64,000 nucleotides of DNA from Novosphingobium sp. 9U (GTDB taxonomy: Bacteria > Pseudomonadota > Alphaproteobacteria > Sphingomonadales > Sphingomonadaceae). A model generated the notes under the pieces. That model made no database searches and was not told the origin of the DNA. It saw only the letters and a list, made by a program, of their open reading frames with translations. The stretch covers positions 1,845,285-1,909,284 of the forward strand of contig NZ_LR732469.1 of assembly GCF_902506425.1 (NCBI RefSeq), given 5' to 3'. The translations under genes and the position numbers were made by a program. Positions 32,169 to 42,449 of the stretch are shown in pieces (the stretch's first letter is position 1; each line of letters opens with the position of its first letter).

Positions 32169-32176
<8 letters not shown>
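31307..32176 (-). CDS. prmC: Peptide chain release factor N5-glutamine methyltransferase
   Basis: PrmC methylates the GGQ glutamine of RF1/RF2 using SAM. The 289-residue protein has an N-terminal helical substrate domain and a methyltransferase domain with [16 protein letters not shown] (SAM site) and the diagnostic NPPYVETD. The ATG overlaps the prfA stop by 8 nt, suggesting coupling. A GTG at 32137 ([10 protein letters not shown]) would give 276 residues, closer to E. coli (277), and is a real alternative. prfA, its substrate gene, is directly upstream. Confidence 0.94.
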
Positions 32177-33242
<1,066 letters not shown>

Positions 33243-33269
33243 CGGCGCGTTCTCGCGAAGCAGACGCGA

Positions 33270-34544
33270 TCACCCATTGCTGCCGATCCGCGAGGGAATG
33301 GCATGCAAGGGCACGCGCTCCTGCTCGCCGGTGATTAGGTCCTTCACCATCGCCTCACCGGCCGCGAGTTCCTCGTCGCCGACGATCAGCGCGAAGCGGG
33401 CGCCGCTGTCGTTTGCCCGGCTCATGCGCTTCTTCATGTTGCCGCGATATCCCATGTCGACGGCCAGCCCCGAACGGCGCAGCGTCGCCGCCAAGCCCAG
33501 GCAGGCAGTGTCCGCCGCCGGCCCGAGTGGGATGATCGCGACATCGGCCTTGGCCTCCGCCACTTCGCCGGCATCGGCGACCAGCATCGCCAGGCGCTCG
33601 ATCCCCGCAGCCCAACCGACCGCCGGAGTGGCCTGGCCGCCGAGCGCTTCCATCAGACCGTCGTAGCGCCCGCCGCCCAGCACGGTGCCTTGCGCGCCGA
33701 GCCGGTCGGTGACGAATTCGAACGCCGTGTGCCGGTAGTAGTCGAGCCCACGCACAAGGGCCGGGGCGCGGGTATGAGCCACCGCCGCGGCCTCGAGCCC
33801 TTGTGTCACCGCCGCGAAGAAGTCCTGCGCCTCTGGGGACAGGTAATCGTCGATCCGCGGGGCGGCGTCGGCGAAGGGCCGGTCGCGCGGGTCCTTGGAG
33901 TCGAGGATGCGCAGCGGATTGCGCTCCAGCCGGTCCTGAGAGTCCTCCGACAAGTCGGCCGCATGCGCGCGGAAGTACTCGACCAACGCCGCCCGCCAGG
34001 CATCTCGGCTCGCCGCATCGCCCAGGGTGTTGAGCTGCAAGGTAACGCCATCGGCGATGCCCAGCTCGCGCAGGAGGTGGTCGGCCATGACCAGCAGCTC
34101 GACATCTGCCGCCGGCTCGGGTGCGCCGATCACTTCGGCATCGATCTGGTGGAACTGGCGATAGCGACCCTTCTGCGGCCGCTCGTAGCGGAACAGCGGG
34201 CCGTGTGTGGCGAGCTTCAACGGTGCGTGCTGCTGCCATCCGTTGGTGATGAAGGCGCGGGCGATACCGGCGGTAAACTCAGGGCGCAGCGTCAGCGATT
34301 CGCCGCCGCGGTCCTCGAACGAGTACATCTCCTTGGATACGACGTCGGTGGTCTCGCCCAGCGAGCGGCTGAACACGGCCGTCTTCTCGAACACCGGCAT
34401 TTCGGCACGCCTGAAGCGATAGAGCCGGCGAATACGCTCGAAGGTCTCGACCACTTTGGCGAAGGCCTCGGCCTGGGCGCCGAAGATGTCCTGGGTGCCG
34501 CGGATGGCCTGAGGGGTAGCAACGGTGGGAGTGGCAATGCTCAT
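33270..34544 (-). CDS. hisS: Histidyl-tRNA synthetase
   Basis: HisRS charges tRNA-His. The 424-residue class II synthetase has IRGTQDIFG at the N-terminus, motif 2 around [20 protein letters not shown], the histidine motif [24 protein letters not shown] and motif 3 [11 protein letters not shown], plus the anticodon-binding C-terminal domain. The start at [11 protein letters not shown] lacks a clear ribosome-binding site; an upstream in-frame start would add 16 basic residues. First gene of the hisS-prfA-prmC unit and divergent from the M61 peptidase gene. Confidence 0.97.
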   Translation of the reverse strand: MSIATPTVATPQAIRGTQDIFGAQAEAFAKVVETFERIRRLYRFRRAEMPVFEKTAVFSRSLGETTDVVSKEMYSFEDRGGESLTLRPEFTAGIARAFITNGWQQHAPLKLATHGPLFRYERPQKGRYRQFHQIDAEVIGAPEPAADVELLVMADHLLRELGIADGVTLQLNTLGDAASRDAWRAALVEYFRAHAADLSEDSQDRLERNPLRILDSKDPRDRPFADAAPRIDDYLSPEAQDFFAAVTQGLEAAAVAHTRAPALVRGLDYYRHTAFEFVTDRLGAQGTVLGGGRYDGLMEALGGQATPAVGWAAGIERLAMLVADAGEVAEAKADVAIIPLGPAADTACLGLAATLRRSGLAVDMGYRGNMKKRMSRANDSGARFALIVGDEELAAGEAMVKDLITGEQERVPLHAIPSRIGSNG

Positions 34545-34647
34545 GCGCGGGCGCTTAGCGGACGCGCGCAGCGAAGCAAAGCGGCGGAGCATGTCCCGTC
34601 AGTTTGGGACTTGCGATCTTCAGCGGTGTGGGCAAGGTTTTCCTGGC

Positions 34648-36585
34648 ATGACAATACGATCTGCGGTCGCACCGCTCGCCATCCTCCTTTCCCTCGCGAT
34701 GCCCGCAGCCGCGCAGCAAGCCGGCAGCAACAGCGCGCCCGAGGCGCTCGCCCTGCCGCCGGAGCTGCCAGCGCCGCGCGATGTTGCTTATCCGGGCACG
34801 ATCGCGCTCAACATCGATGCCACCGATACCCGGCGCGGCATCTATGCGGTAACGCAGACGATCCCCGTCGCTGCCGGCACCCGCGACCTGACGCTGCTGG
34901 AGCCGCTGTGGATCCCGGGCGGCCATAGTCCACGCAACAGCCTGGCGCTGTTCGCGCAGATCCGCTTCGAGGCGGACGGCAAGCCGATCGCCTGGCAGCG
35001 CGACGACGTGCAGGTGAACGCCTTCCACCTCGCGCTGCCTGAGGGCATCAAGACGGTCACCGCCCGCTTCGTCCACACCTCGCCGCTGCAGACAGCCGAG
35101 GGTCGGATCACCATGACGCAGGAGATGCTGAACCTGCAGTGGGAGAAGATGAGCCTCTATCCCGCCGGCTACTACGCCCGGCAGATCCAGGTCGTGCCGA
35201 CCGTCAAGGTGCCGGCCGGCTGGAGCGTGTTCACCGCGCTTGATGGCATGACGCGCCAGGGCGACACGGTGCGCTGGAGCAAGGTCGATTACGCCACTCT
35301 GGTCGATTCGCCGATCTTCGCAGGGCTTCACGCCAAGAGCTGGGACCTGGGGCAGAACGTGAAGCTTGACGCGGTCGCCGACGATGCGCGCGATCTGGCG
35401 ATCAAGCCCGAGCACCTGGAAACCTACCGCAAGCTCGTCACCGAGGCGACGGCGCTGTTCGGGGCCCGGCACTTCGACCACTATGACCTGATGCTGGCGC
35501 TGACCGACCGCATGGGCGGCATTGGCCTGGAACACCACCGCTCCAGCGAGAACCAGATGGAGCCCAATACCTGGGTCGACTGGAAGGAGATGGACTGGGA
35601 TCGCAACGTCATGCCCCACGAGCTGGTGCACAGCTGGAACGGCAAGTACCGCCGCCCGGCCGATCTCTGGACGCCCGAATACCAGTACCCGATGCGCGGC
35701 AACCTGCTGTGGGTCTACGAGGGACAGACGCAGTTCTGGGGCTTGGTATTGGCGGCGCGCTCGGGCGTGCAGAGCAAGGACGTGGTGCTGGGCGCACTGG
35801 CGGCGCAGGCGGGGCGCTACTCCGAGGGGCTCCCGGGCCGTAGCTGGCGCTCGGTCGAGGATACGACCTACGATCCGATCATCAACGGCCGCAAGGCGCT
35901 GCCGCACGATTCGCTCACCCGCGGCGAGGACTACTACAACGAAGGCGCACTGGTCTGGCTGGAGACCGACCAGGTGATCCGCCAAGGCACCCGCGGCGCC
36001 AAGGGCATGGACGATTTCGCCCGGGCCTTCTTCGGCATGCGCGATGGCGACTGGGGTGAGCTGACATACACCTTCGACGATGTCGTGAGCACCTTGAACA
36101 GCGTCTACGCCCACGACTGGGCCAGCTTCCTGCGCGACCGGCTCTACAAGCCCAACGCGCCCGCCCCGCTCGCAGGGATCGAGAAGGCAGGCTACAAGCT
36201 GGTGTGGAAGGACAAGCCCAATGCCTACACCGAAGGCGCGTCCAAGGACCGCAAGACGCTGGACCTGACTTATTCGCTCGGCCTCGCCATCAACAACGAA
36301 GGCGAAGTCACCTCGGCGGTGTGGGACGGCCCGGCTTTCAACGCCGGCGTGGTCAAGGGCGCCAAGATCGTCGCGGTGAACGGCACCGCCTATACGCCCG
36401 AGGTGATCAAGGACGCGGTCACCGCAGGAAAGGGCAGCAACAAGGCGATTGAGCTGCTGGTCAAGCGGGGCGAGCAGTTCCAGACGGTGCCGGTCACCTG
36501 GAACGGCGGCCTGCGCTATCCCTGGCTGGAGCGGGTCGGCGGGAAGGAAACCGGGCTGGACAAGCTACTCGCGCCGAAGGGCTGA
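34648..36585 (+). CDS. M61 family metallopeptidase with PDZ domain, exported
   Basis: This is a 645-residue periplasmic peptidase of the glycyl aminopeptidase family. The signal peptide is MTIRSAVAPLAILLSLAMPAAAQ. The N-terminal beta domain is followed by the zinc site HELVH (324-328) in MPHELVHSWNGKYRRP, with the third ligand Glu in WVYEGQTQFWG. A C-terminal PDZ-like domain (LGLAINNEGEVTSAVWDGPAFNAGVVKGAKIVAVNGTAY) completes it. This is the usual M61 layout and length. Confidence 0.93.
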   Translation: MTIRSAVAPLAILLSLAMPAAAQQAGSNSAPEALALPPELPAPRDVAYPGTIALNIDATDTRRGIYAVTQTIPVAAGTRDLTLLEPLWIPGGHSPRNSLALFAQIRFEADGKPIAWQRDDVQVNAFHLALPEGIKTVTARFVHTSPLQTAEGRITMTQEMLNLQWEKMSLYPAGYYARQIQVVPTVKVPAGWSVFTALDGMTRQGDTVRWSKVDYATLVDSPIFAGLHAKSWDLGQNVKLDAVADDARDLAIKPEHLETYRKLVTEATALFGARHFDHYDLMLALTDRMGGIGLEHHRSSENQMEPNTWVDWKEMDWDRNVMPHELVHSWNGKYRRPADLWTPEYQYPMRGNLLWVYEGQTQFWGLVLAARSGVQSKDVVLGALAAQAGRYSEGLPGRSWRSVEDTTYDPIINGRKALPHDSLTRGEDYYNEGALVWLETDQVIRQGTRGAKGMDDFARAFFGMRDGDWGELTYTFDDVVSTLNSVYAHDWASFLRDRLYKPNAPAPLAGIEKAGYKLVWKDKPNAYTEGASKDRKTLDLTYSLGLAINNEGEVTSAVWDGPAFNAGVVKGAKIVAVNGTAYTPEVIKDAVTAGKGSNKAIELLVKRGEQFQTVPVTWNGGLRYPWLERVGGKETGLDKLLAPKG

Positions 36586-36806
36586 AAGCGAAGCAGCGGG
36601 CGTGCGTCTTGCCATCCTGAAGCCCGTTCATGTCGAGCGAACGTGGGCAACATGCGCGTAAGGTTGGTGCACGATGCCCTTCACACCCCCGCGCAAGCTT
36701 ACCGAATAGCAAGCATCAATTCACGTTGCGGCGCAGCATTGTCGCCGCTAAGCCGCCCGCACCCAAGTCAACCGCGGCATCTGCGCTGCAGGAGAGAAGG
36801 ACGGCC

Positions 36807-37364
36807 ATGCGTATCGACATGATTCCCGTTGGAGACAATCCACCTGAAAGTCTGAACGTGATCATCGAGGTGCCGGTCGGTGGCGAGCCGGTTAAGTACG
36901 AGTTCGACAAGGCATCGGGCGCACTGTTCGTGGATCGCATCCTGCACACGCCGATGCGCTACCCCGCCAACTATGGCTTCGTGCCGCACACCCTCTCGCC
37001 CGACGGCGACCCGCTCGACGCGCTGGTGATCGCGCGCTCGCCCTTCGTGCCCGGCTCGGTCGTCGCCGCGCGGCCGATCGCGGTGCTGAACCTTGAAGAC
37101 GAAGCCGGCGGCGACGAGAAGCTGGTCTGCGTGCCCGCCGACAGCGTGTTCCCGTATTACTCCAACGTGTCCGAGAAGGACGACCTGCCCGGCATCGTCA
37201 TGGAGCAGATCGAGCACTTCTTCACCCACTACAAGGACCTGGAAAAGAAGAAGTGGGTCCGCGTCGGCGTCTGGGGTGGCCGCGCCGAGGCGCACCGCAT
37301 CACGCTGGAGGCGATCGAGCGGTACAAGGAGGCTGGTCCGGCCGGCGATCCGAAGCAGACCTGA
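36807..37364 (+). CDS. ppa: Inorganic pyrophosphatase (family I)
   Basis: Soluble pyrophosphatase pulls biosynthetic reactions by hydrolysing PPi. The 185-residue protein shows VIIEVPVGGEPVKYEFDK, MRYPANYGFVPHTLSPDGDPLDALV (the DGDPLD metal site) and FFTHYKDLEKKKWVRVGVW. Length and motifs are standard. GGAGAGAAGG is an excellent ribosome-binding site. Followed by an 18-bp stem terminator shared with the convergent SDR gene. Confidence 0.98.
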   Translation: MRIDMIPVGDNPPESLNVIIEVPVGGEPVKYEFDKASGALFVDRILHTPMRYPANYGFVPHTLSPDGDPLDALVIARSPFVPGSVVAARPIAVLNLEDEAGGDEKLVCVPADSVFPYYSNVSEKDDLPGIVMEQIEHFFTHYKDLEKKKWVRVGVWGGRAEAHRITLEAIERYKEAGPAGDPKQT

Positions 37365-37377
37365 TCTTCGGGTTGGT

Positions 37378-37422
37378 GCAACAAAAAGGCCGGCGGGGAA
37401 ACCTCGCCGGCCTTTTTGTTGC
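37378..37422. terminator. Bidirectional terminator between ppa and SDR gene
   Basis: A perfect 18-bp stem (37378-37395 with 37405-37422), 9-nt loop, with A5 on the left and T5 on the right. It therefore works as an intrinsic terminator on both strands. Confidence 0.95.
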
Positions 37423-37462
37423 GATACGCGCCTCCTCTCCCCAGCGGAGAGAGGATGACGCG

Positions 37463-38212
37463 TCAGCTTACCACGCGCCCACCATTGACGCCGATCGTCT
37501 GGCCGGTGACGTACTGGCTGCGCTCGTCGCACAGCCATGCGCAGGCGTTGGCGATGTCGTCGGGCTCGCCCATGCGGCGCACCGGGATCGTCTGCAGCAG
37601 CACTTCGGTGGGGATCTGGAACCGGTCGCGGTTTTCTTCGGACATGATCGTGCCCATCACCGAGCCGGGCGGGATGTTGTTCACGGTCACGCCGTAGGGC
37701 CCGAACTCCTGCGCCATCGAGCGGGTCATCGTGATCACCGCGCCCTTGGACGAGGAGTAGCACACCATGTTGATCGCGCCTGTCTGCCCGCTCGAGGACG
37801 AAATGTTGACCACGCGGCCCCAGTTCGCCGCCTTCATGTCGGGCAGGACCAGCTGGGTCATGATCATCGGCCCGCGCACGTTGATGGCGTAGACGAAGTC
37901 CCAGCGGTCGTCGGTCAGGTCCTCGAACTTGGTGAAGTCGGTGACGCCGGCGTTGTTGACGATGATGGTGATGGGCCCCAGCGCGTCGCGGCACTTCTCG
38001 ACCGCAGCGCTGGCAGAGGCGCGGTTGGAGACATCGGCGCCCAGCGCGATGGCGGTGCCGCCGGCATCCTTGATCGCCTGGACGGTGTTGGCACAGCGCG
38101 CTTCGTCGAGGTCGAGCACGCCGACTGCGACGCCTTCCTTGGCCAGTCGCTTGGCGCAAGCGGCGCCGATGCCGGCAGCTGCGCCGGTGACGATGGCGAC
38201 TTTGTAGCTCAT
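37463..38212 (-). CDS. Short-chain dehydrogenase/reductase
   Basis: This 249-residue classical SDR has the cofactor motif VTGAAAGIGAACAKRLA, acidic residue in VLDLDEARC (NAD preference likely), NNAG in IIVNNAGVTDF, the catalytic NISSSSGQTGAINMVCYSSSKGA (Ser and YxxxK) and the terminal VTGQTIGVNGG. Substrate is unknown. GGGAGGAA precedes the ATG. It lies 125 bp downstream of the amidohydrolase on the same strand, so the two probably act in one catabolic route. Confidence 0.92.
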   Translation of the reverse strand: MSYKVAIVTGAAAGIGAACAKRLAKEGVAVGVLDLDEARCANTVQAIKDAGGTAIALGADVSNRASASAAVEKCRDALGPITIIVNNAGVTDFTKFEDLTDDRWDFVYAINVRGPMIMTQLVLPDMKAANWGRVVNISSSSGQTGAINMVCYSSSKGAVITMTRSMAQEFGPYGVTVNNIPPGSVMGTIMSEENRDRFQIPTEVLLQTIPVRRMGEPDDIANACAWLCDERSQYVTGQTIGVNGGRVVS

Positions 38213-38337
38213 GTTCAGATTCCTCCCGGAAGTTGTTCGCGCAGCGTGGCTAGGGCGAAAACGTCCCGCGGTGAACCCTCAATTTGAACGCCTGTTCAGC
38301 GGATCGTCGGGACGGAACAGCCAGCCTGCGAGCTTGC

Positions 38338-39549
38338 TCAAATCTCGATCTTGTAGAGCTTCGCCGCATTCCGGCTGAGCACCTTGTCGCGCTCCTCGAA
38401 GGTCAAGTTGCCCAGGCGTCCTTCCAGGTTCTCGATTGGGTAGAGCCCGGTGGGATGCGGGAAGTCGGTTTCGAACAGGCAATTGTCAATGCCCACGCGG
38501 CGCAGCACGTCGTCCAGCCCCTCCTGCTCGAACCAGAAGCAGGCGTAGAAGTTGCGCTTGAAGTACTCGGACGGTTTCATCGCGAAGCTCTTGGGCGCGG
38601 CGATCTCGGCCAGCTGGTAGTCGATCGCCTCCATCATGAAGGGCACCCAGCCCACTCCGCTCTCCACCGAGACGAACTTGATGCGGGGAAAGCGATCGAG
38701 CAGCCCCGAGTAGATGATATTCGCGACCACCCGGCCGTTGTTGAAGAACAGCATCGCGCCGCCCAGCCCTGAGCGCAGGTCTCGCGTCAGCGAGGGCCAG
38801 CCCTGCTGTCCGATCCAGTCCATTGACTGCTCGGAGGCGCCGATGTGGAAGTTGACCGGCATTTCCAGGCTCTCGCACGCCGCCCATAGCGGGTCCCAGT
38901 GCTGGCTGGCGAGGTCCGGGATGAGGTTACCGTCGTCGTCCTTGTGATAATGCGGGTCGGAGTTGATGTTGATCCCACGCAGGCCCATGGCCCGGCAGCG
39001 CTCGGTTTCCTTGATAGCTTTGCTCACGTCCCACCAGGGCAGCAGCGCCATCGGGAAGAAGCGGCCGTTCGACGCCTCCTGCATCTCGGCCACGGCGTCG
39101 TTGTAGAGCTCGACACAGACCTGGCGCAGCTCGGGATCGACCTTGGCCGTCGCCTGGCCGCCGAAGCCCAGGATGTTGGGGTAGACGATCTGGGCATGGA
39201 TGCCGGTCTCGTCCATCACCTGCAGCCGCTCGGTCAGGCTGGAGGAGCCGGCGTGGACGTCGTGCATCTCCAGGCCGAGGAACTCGTCGAGGTTGCGCAC
39301 TTTGGTCCCGTCCTTGCGGATAGAGCTGTTGGGATGCGCCTTGAAGCCGATCACCTTATCGCCGTCGATCACCCAGCTTTGCGCGCCGTTGTGCATCTTC
39401 ACTTGCGGAACGCGGTCCTTCCACTTGGCCGGAGCGCGGCTGGTCCACAGGTCCCAGGGCTCGGTCAGGTGGGTGTCGGCATCGATGACCTTGATGGTCT
39501 GCCCTCGTTCACTTTGGGCTTGCGGCTTGTCGAGGGCGGCGGTGGCCAT
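38338..39549 (-). CDS. Amidohydrolase-2 family metal-dependent hydrolase
   Basis: This 403-residue TIM-barrel protein starts the barrel with KVIDADTHLTEPWDLW (DxH metal motif). It has LPWWDVSKAIKETERCRAMGLRGININSD, VNFHIGASEQSMDW (metal His), VSVESGVGWVPFMMEAIDYQL and the terminal FETDFPHPTGLYP (metal Asp). The family includes decarboxylases such as ACMSD and hydrolases of aromatic ring-cleavage products; exact reaction unknown. AAGGGAG precedes the ATG. Sits between an AraC regulator and an SDR. Confidence 0.9.
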   Translation of the reverse strand: MATAALDKPQAQSERGQTIKVIDADTHLTEPWDLWTSRAPAKWKDRVPQVKMHNGAQSWVIDGDKVIGFKAHPNSSIRKDGTKVRNLDEFLGLEMHDVHAGSSSLTERLQVMDETGIHAQIVYPNILGFGGQATAKVDPELRQVCVELYNDAVAEMQEASNGRFFPMALLPWWDVSKAIKETERCRAMGLRGININSDPHYHKDDDGNLIPDLASQHWDPLWAACESLEMPVNFHIGASEQSMDWIGQQGWPSLTRDLRSGLGGAMLFFNNGRVVANIIYSGLLDRFPRIKFVSVESGVGWVPFMMEAIDYQLAEIAAPKSFAMKPSEYFKRNFYACFWFEQEGLDDVLRRVGIDNCLFETDFPHPTGLYPIENLEGRLGNLTFEERDKVLSRNAAKLYKIEI

Positions 39550-39680
39550 GGCGTCTCTCCCTTATGTCTCTGGCAGGAGTGGTCGCGCAGAGCGGGATTG
39601 GCGGCAAGTTCTGCGCCTCCAGCGGCCCTGCTCGATCGTCCGCTTATCTCCCCCGGACGGAAGGTACCCTTCGCGCGCTT

Positions 39681-40739
39681 CTATCCGCGCGGTTGGCGCA
39701 GCAGGATGGCATGCCGGCGCTCGCCCGCAGCGGCGGACTTGCTCGCTGGATCCTGCGGCACGGGGCGATCCACGAGAGGGGCCGCCCGCCCCAACAGTGG
39801 CTTGAACCGCGGCGCCTCCGCCGGCTGTGCTTGGCGTTCGCGCGCGATCTCGCGGTGGCGGCTGGGAGTGACCCCGAAATGGCGGGTAAAGCGCCGGCTG
39901 AACGCCGCCTCCGAGCCATAGCCGGCAAGCTCGGCGATCTCGGCCAGCTTGAGCTTGCCTTGCGCGAGCAGTGCGGCCGCTGCGTCCATGCGGCGCGCGG
40001 TCACCACCTCCATCGGGGCCTGGCCGAGCCGTTGGGTGAACTGCGCCGCGAAGTTGGAGCGCCCCATGCCGACGGCCCGCGCCAGCGACTCGACTGTCCA
40101 GGGATGCGAAGGATCGCCGGCGATGAGCTGCAACGCCTCGCCGATCGGATCATCCAGTTCGGGCGAGAGCCAGGCGCGTGCCCCCGGAGCGCTGCGCAGC
40201 GCGGCCACCACCAGCGTATCGGCCAGGCGCGTCAGCAGCGCCGTGGCGCCGGCGCCGATCGCCGCACGCGCCAGGGCATCGCGCGGGACCACGCCCTCCG
40301 CGCCGAGGCGCAACACCGGTGCCAGGGTCGCCGGCGAAGCCTCCGCCGGCCAGGCCGCGGACAGTCGGCCGCTGAGCACACGAGCGGATATCGCGCTGCC
40401 CTGGCCCAGCACGAAGGCGGGCGGCACGTCGGCCTCGCACGGGGTGCGCAGGAACTCCAACGGCTCGGCAGACGCGCCGGCGGTGGTGCGCAATGCATGC
40501 GCCTCACCCGAGAGGATGGCGACGGCATCTCCCGCGCCCAGTTCCAGCTGCATTCCGCTGACACCCGCAAGGCGGACGGTGCCATGGATGACGGCGTGGA
40601 CGTGCACCGACCCGGCCGCCGCGGGGATCGCGAGGCCGGCGGGTGCGGCAAGGTCGGCATAGCACCACGTCCGGCCCGCCAGGCGCAGCCCCGCCAGCAG
40701 CTCGGAAAGCGAGCGGTCGGATGGCCGATGGCCTGGCAT
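39681..40739 (-). CDS. AraC-family transcriptional regulator (cupin sensor)
   Basis: This 352-residue regulator has an N-terminal AraC-type cupin sensor (residues about 10-180: GSVHVHAVIHGTVRLAG, LELGAGDAVAILSGEAH) and C-terminal double HTH (WTVESLARAVGMGRSNFAAQF and LKLAEIAELAGYGSEAAFSRRFTRHFGVTPSRHRE). A tail of about 45 residues follows the HTH. GGGAG precedes the ATG. Divergent from the alpha/beta hydrolase and upstream of the amidohydrolase-SDR pair, so it is the natural candidate regulator of this cluster. Confidence 0.92.
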   Translation of the reverse strand: MPGHRPSDRSLSELLAGLRLAGRTWCYADLAAPAGLAIPAAAGSVHVHAVIHGTVRLAGVSGMQLELGAGDAVAILSGEAHALRTTAGASAEPLEFLRTPCEADVPPAFVLGQGSAISARVLSGRLSAAWPAEASPATLAPVLRLGAEGVVPRDALARAAIGAGATALLTRLADTLVVAALRSAPGARAWLSPELDDPIGEALQLIAGDPSHPWTVESLARAVGMGRSNFAAQFTQRLGQAPMEVVTARRMDAAAALLAQGKLKLAEIAELAGYGSEAAFSRRFTRHFGVTPSRHREIARERQAQPAEAPRFKPLLGRAAPLVDRPVPQDPASKSAAAGERRHAILLRQPRG

Positions 40740-40832
40740 GCGTCTCCCACCTTCGGTTTCGCCGCCGAGCTTATGCCATTGCCGCGCCCGGTCAATCGCG
40801 CCAACAAGCGTGGCGAGGGAGGAAATCGGGCA

Positions 40833-41903
40833 ATGCCGACGCTGGAGATCACGATCGACGTCAGCGATGCCGCGCGCCTGGGCGTCGCCGCGCACATCGC
40901 GGCCACCGTGACCCTGCCCGAGCACGCGCCCGTTGATCACCCCATAGTGTGCTTCGCACGGCCGAGCAGCAGCTACACGCGCGCCTACTATACGCACGAC
41001 CTGCCCGGTGCCGGTGCTGGCGCCCAGGCTGCGTTCCACGCCGCCCGCGGCTGGATCTTCGTCGCGCTCGATACACTGGGCTGCGACCGCTCGCCCGAGG
41101 CCGAGGCGCTTGATCGCGAGCGGCTCGACTTCGCGACGCTGGCCGCCGCCGCCCATGCCGCCGAGCAAGACATCCTCGCCCGGCTGGCGAACGGCGTGCT
41201 GCTGGCCGGTTATCCGCCGGTGATCCAGCCGACGGTGCTGGGCCTGGGCCTGGCTCTCGGCGGAGCGCTGGCGATCTACCAGCAGGCGCGGCACCGCAGC
41301 TATCATCGGCTGGGCGTGCTGGGCTTCAGCGCCGTGCACACCCATCCGCTGGCGCCGCCGGGCGGAGAGCTGGTGACCGTGGGCTGGTACCCGCGCGACG
41401 CGGGGCTGGAGACTGGATGGGGCGAGGGCGCCGAGCCGCTCAACGCCGAGGCGCTGGCCGCGGCGGAGCGGAGCGGACGGGGCGGTGCGGCCTGGGCGGC
41501 GCTGGCCTGGGGCTTCCACTATGACGACGTGCCGCGCGAGGTGGTCGAGCGCGACTTGCGCCACTACGACGCGATTGCGGGCGGCACCGCCGAGCATGGC
41601 GACGATGGGCCCTGGTACGCCCGCCGCACGCCCGAGCGCGCCGCCCGCTCCACGCTGACGCCCGGCGTGGTCGCGACCGAGGCTGCGGCGATCACGGTGC
41701 CGGTGCTGGCCGCGATGGGCGAGCGCGATCTCGTGCCCGATCCGGCTGGTGAGGCGCGCGCCTACCGCTCGGCCAGCAGCATGGACTTGTTCGTCTGCCC
41801 GCGCATGGGCCACGTCCACAACATGGCCGGCACGCGCGCATTGCTGTGGGAGCGGCTGGACTTGTTCGGGCAGTGGTGTGCGGCGGTGCGCGCTGCAAGT
41901 TGA
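40833..41903 (+). CDS. Alpha/beta-hydrolase-like protein with altered nucleophile elbow
   Basis: This 356-residue protein resembles alpha/beta hydrolases: a His-containing end RMGHVHNMAG (H327), and AAMGERDLVPDP as the likely acid strand. Where the nucleophile elbow GxSxG is expected, the sequence reads GLALGGA, with Ala141 in place of Ser. Either the nucleophile lies elsewhere or the protein is not a classical serine hydrolase. GAGGGAGG precedes the ATG. It is divergent from the AraC gene, suggesting joint control and a place in the same catabolic pathway. Confidence 0.72.
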   Translation: MPTLEITIDVSDAARLGVAAHIAATVTLPEHAPVDHPIVCFARPSSSYTRAYYTHDLPGAGAGAQAAFHAARGWIFVALDTLGCDRSPEAEALDRERLDFATLAAAAHAAEQDILARLANGVLLAGYPPVIQPTVLGLGLALGGALAIYQQARHRSYHRLGVLGFSAVHTHPLAPPGGELVTVGWYPRDAGLETGWGEGAEPLNAEALAAAERSGRGGAAWAALAWGFHYDDVPREVVERDLRHYDAIAGGTAEHGDDGPWYARRTPERAARSTLTPGVVATEAAAITVPVLAAMGERDLVPDPAGEARAYRSASSMDLFVCPRMGHVHNMAGTRALLWERLDLFGQWCAAVRAAS

Positions 41904-41924
41904 GCCGAGAGGTCAGGGTTCCTG

Positions 41925-41946
41925 CCTCTCCCTTCAAGGGGAGAGG
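41925..41946. terminator. Hairpin between convergent hydrolase and GNAT genes
   Basis: CCTCTCCC/GGGAGAGG, an 8-bp stem with 6-nt loop, in the 66-bp gap between two convergent stops. No T run. Confidence 0.55.
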
Positions 41947-41969
41947 GCGACTGGCGGCTGGTGTGCGCC

Positions 41970-42449
41970 TTACAACTCGCGCGTCATGCACATGCTGAAG
42001 TCGTCGGACACATAGTCCCCGAACGGCGCGCATTCGACGAAGCCGTTCGCCCGGTAGAGCGCCTGCGCGGGGTGGAACGGCGCAGGCCGGCCGGTCTCCA
42101 GGCTCACCCGTGTGTAGCCCCGCGCCCGCGCCTCGGCGAGCAGGCGGTCGAGGATCGCCTTGCCTACGCCCCGGCCGCGATACTCCGGCGCGGCGCGCAT
42201 CGATTTCAGCTCACCATGCTCCTCGCCCAAGTGCTTGATCGCGCCGCAGCCCGCGAGCGTTTCGCGCTCTCCCTCCCTGGCCCAGGCCGAGAAGAACGCG
42301 AGATCGGGCTGGCGCAGCCGCTCGGCTGGCATGGCGTGGACGCTTTGGGGCGGACTCCACTGGTGCATGTCGTCGAGGTGCAGCTGGAGCAGTGCCAGGA
42401 TCTCAGGGCCCGTGAGGTCGTCGGGCACGATCCGCAGGTCGGCGATCAT
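41970..42449 (-). CDS. GNAT family N-acetyltransferase
   Basis: This 159-residue GNAT protein has the acetyl-CoA motif SMRAAPEYRGRGVGKAILDRLL (RGRGVG) and the downstream GYTRVSLETG...ALYRANGFVE. Substrate is unknown; such proteins acetylate small amines or N-termini. Its ATG overlaps the stop of the RDD gene by 4 nt (ATGA), making it the last gene of the seven-gene operon beginning near 48829. Confidence 0.9.
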   Translation of the reverse strand: MIADLRIVPDDLTGPEILALLQLHLDDMHQWSPPQSVHAMPAERLRQPDLAFFSAWAREGERETLAGCGAIKHLGEEHGELKSMRAAPEYRGRGVGKAILDRLLAEARARGYTRVSLETGRPAPFHPAQALYRANGFVECAPFGDYVSDDFSMCMTREL

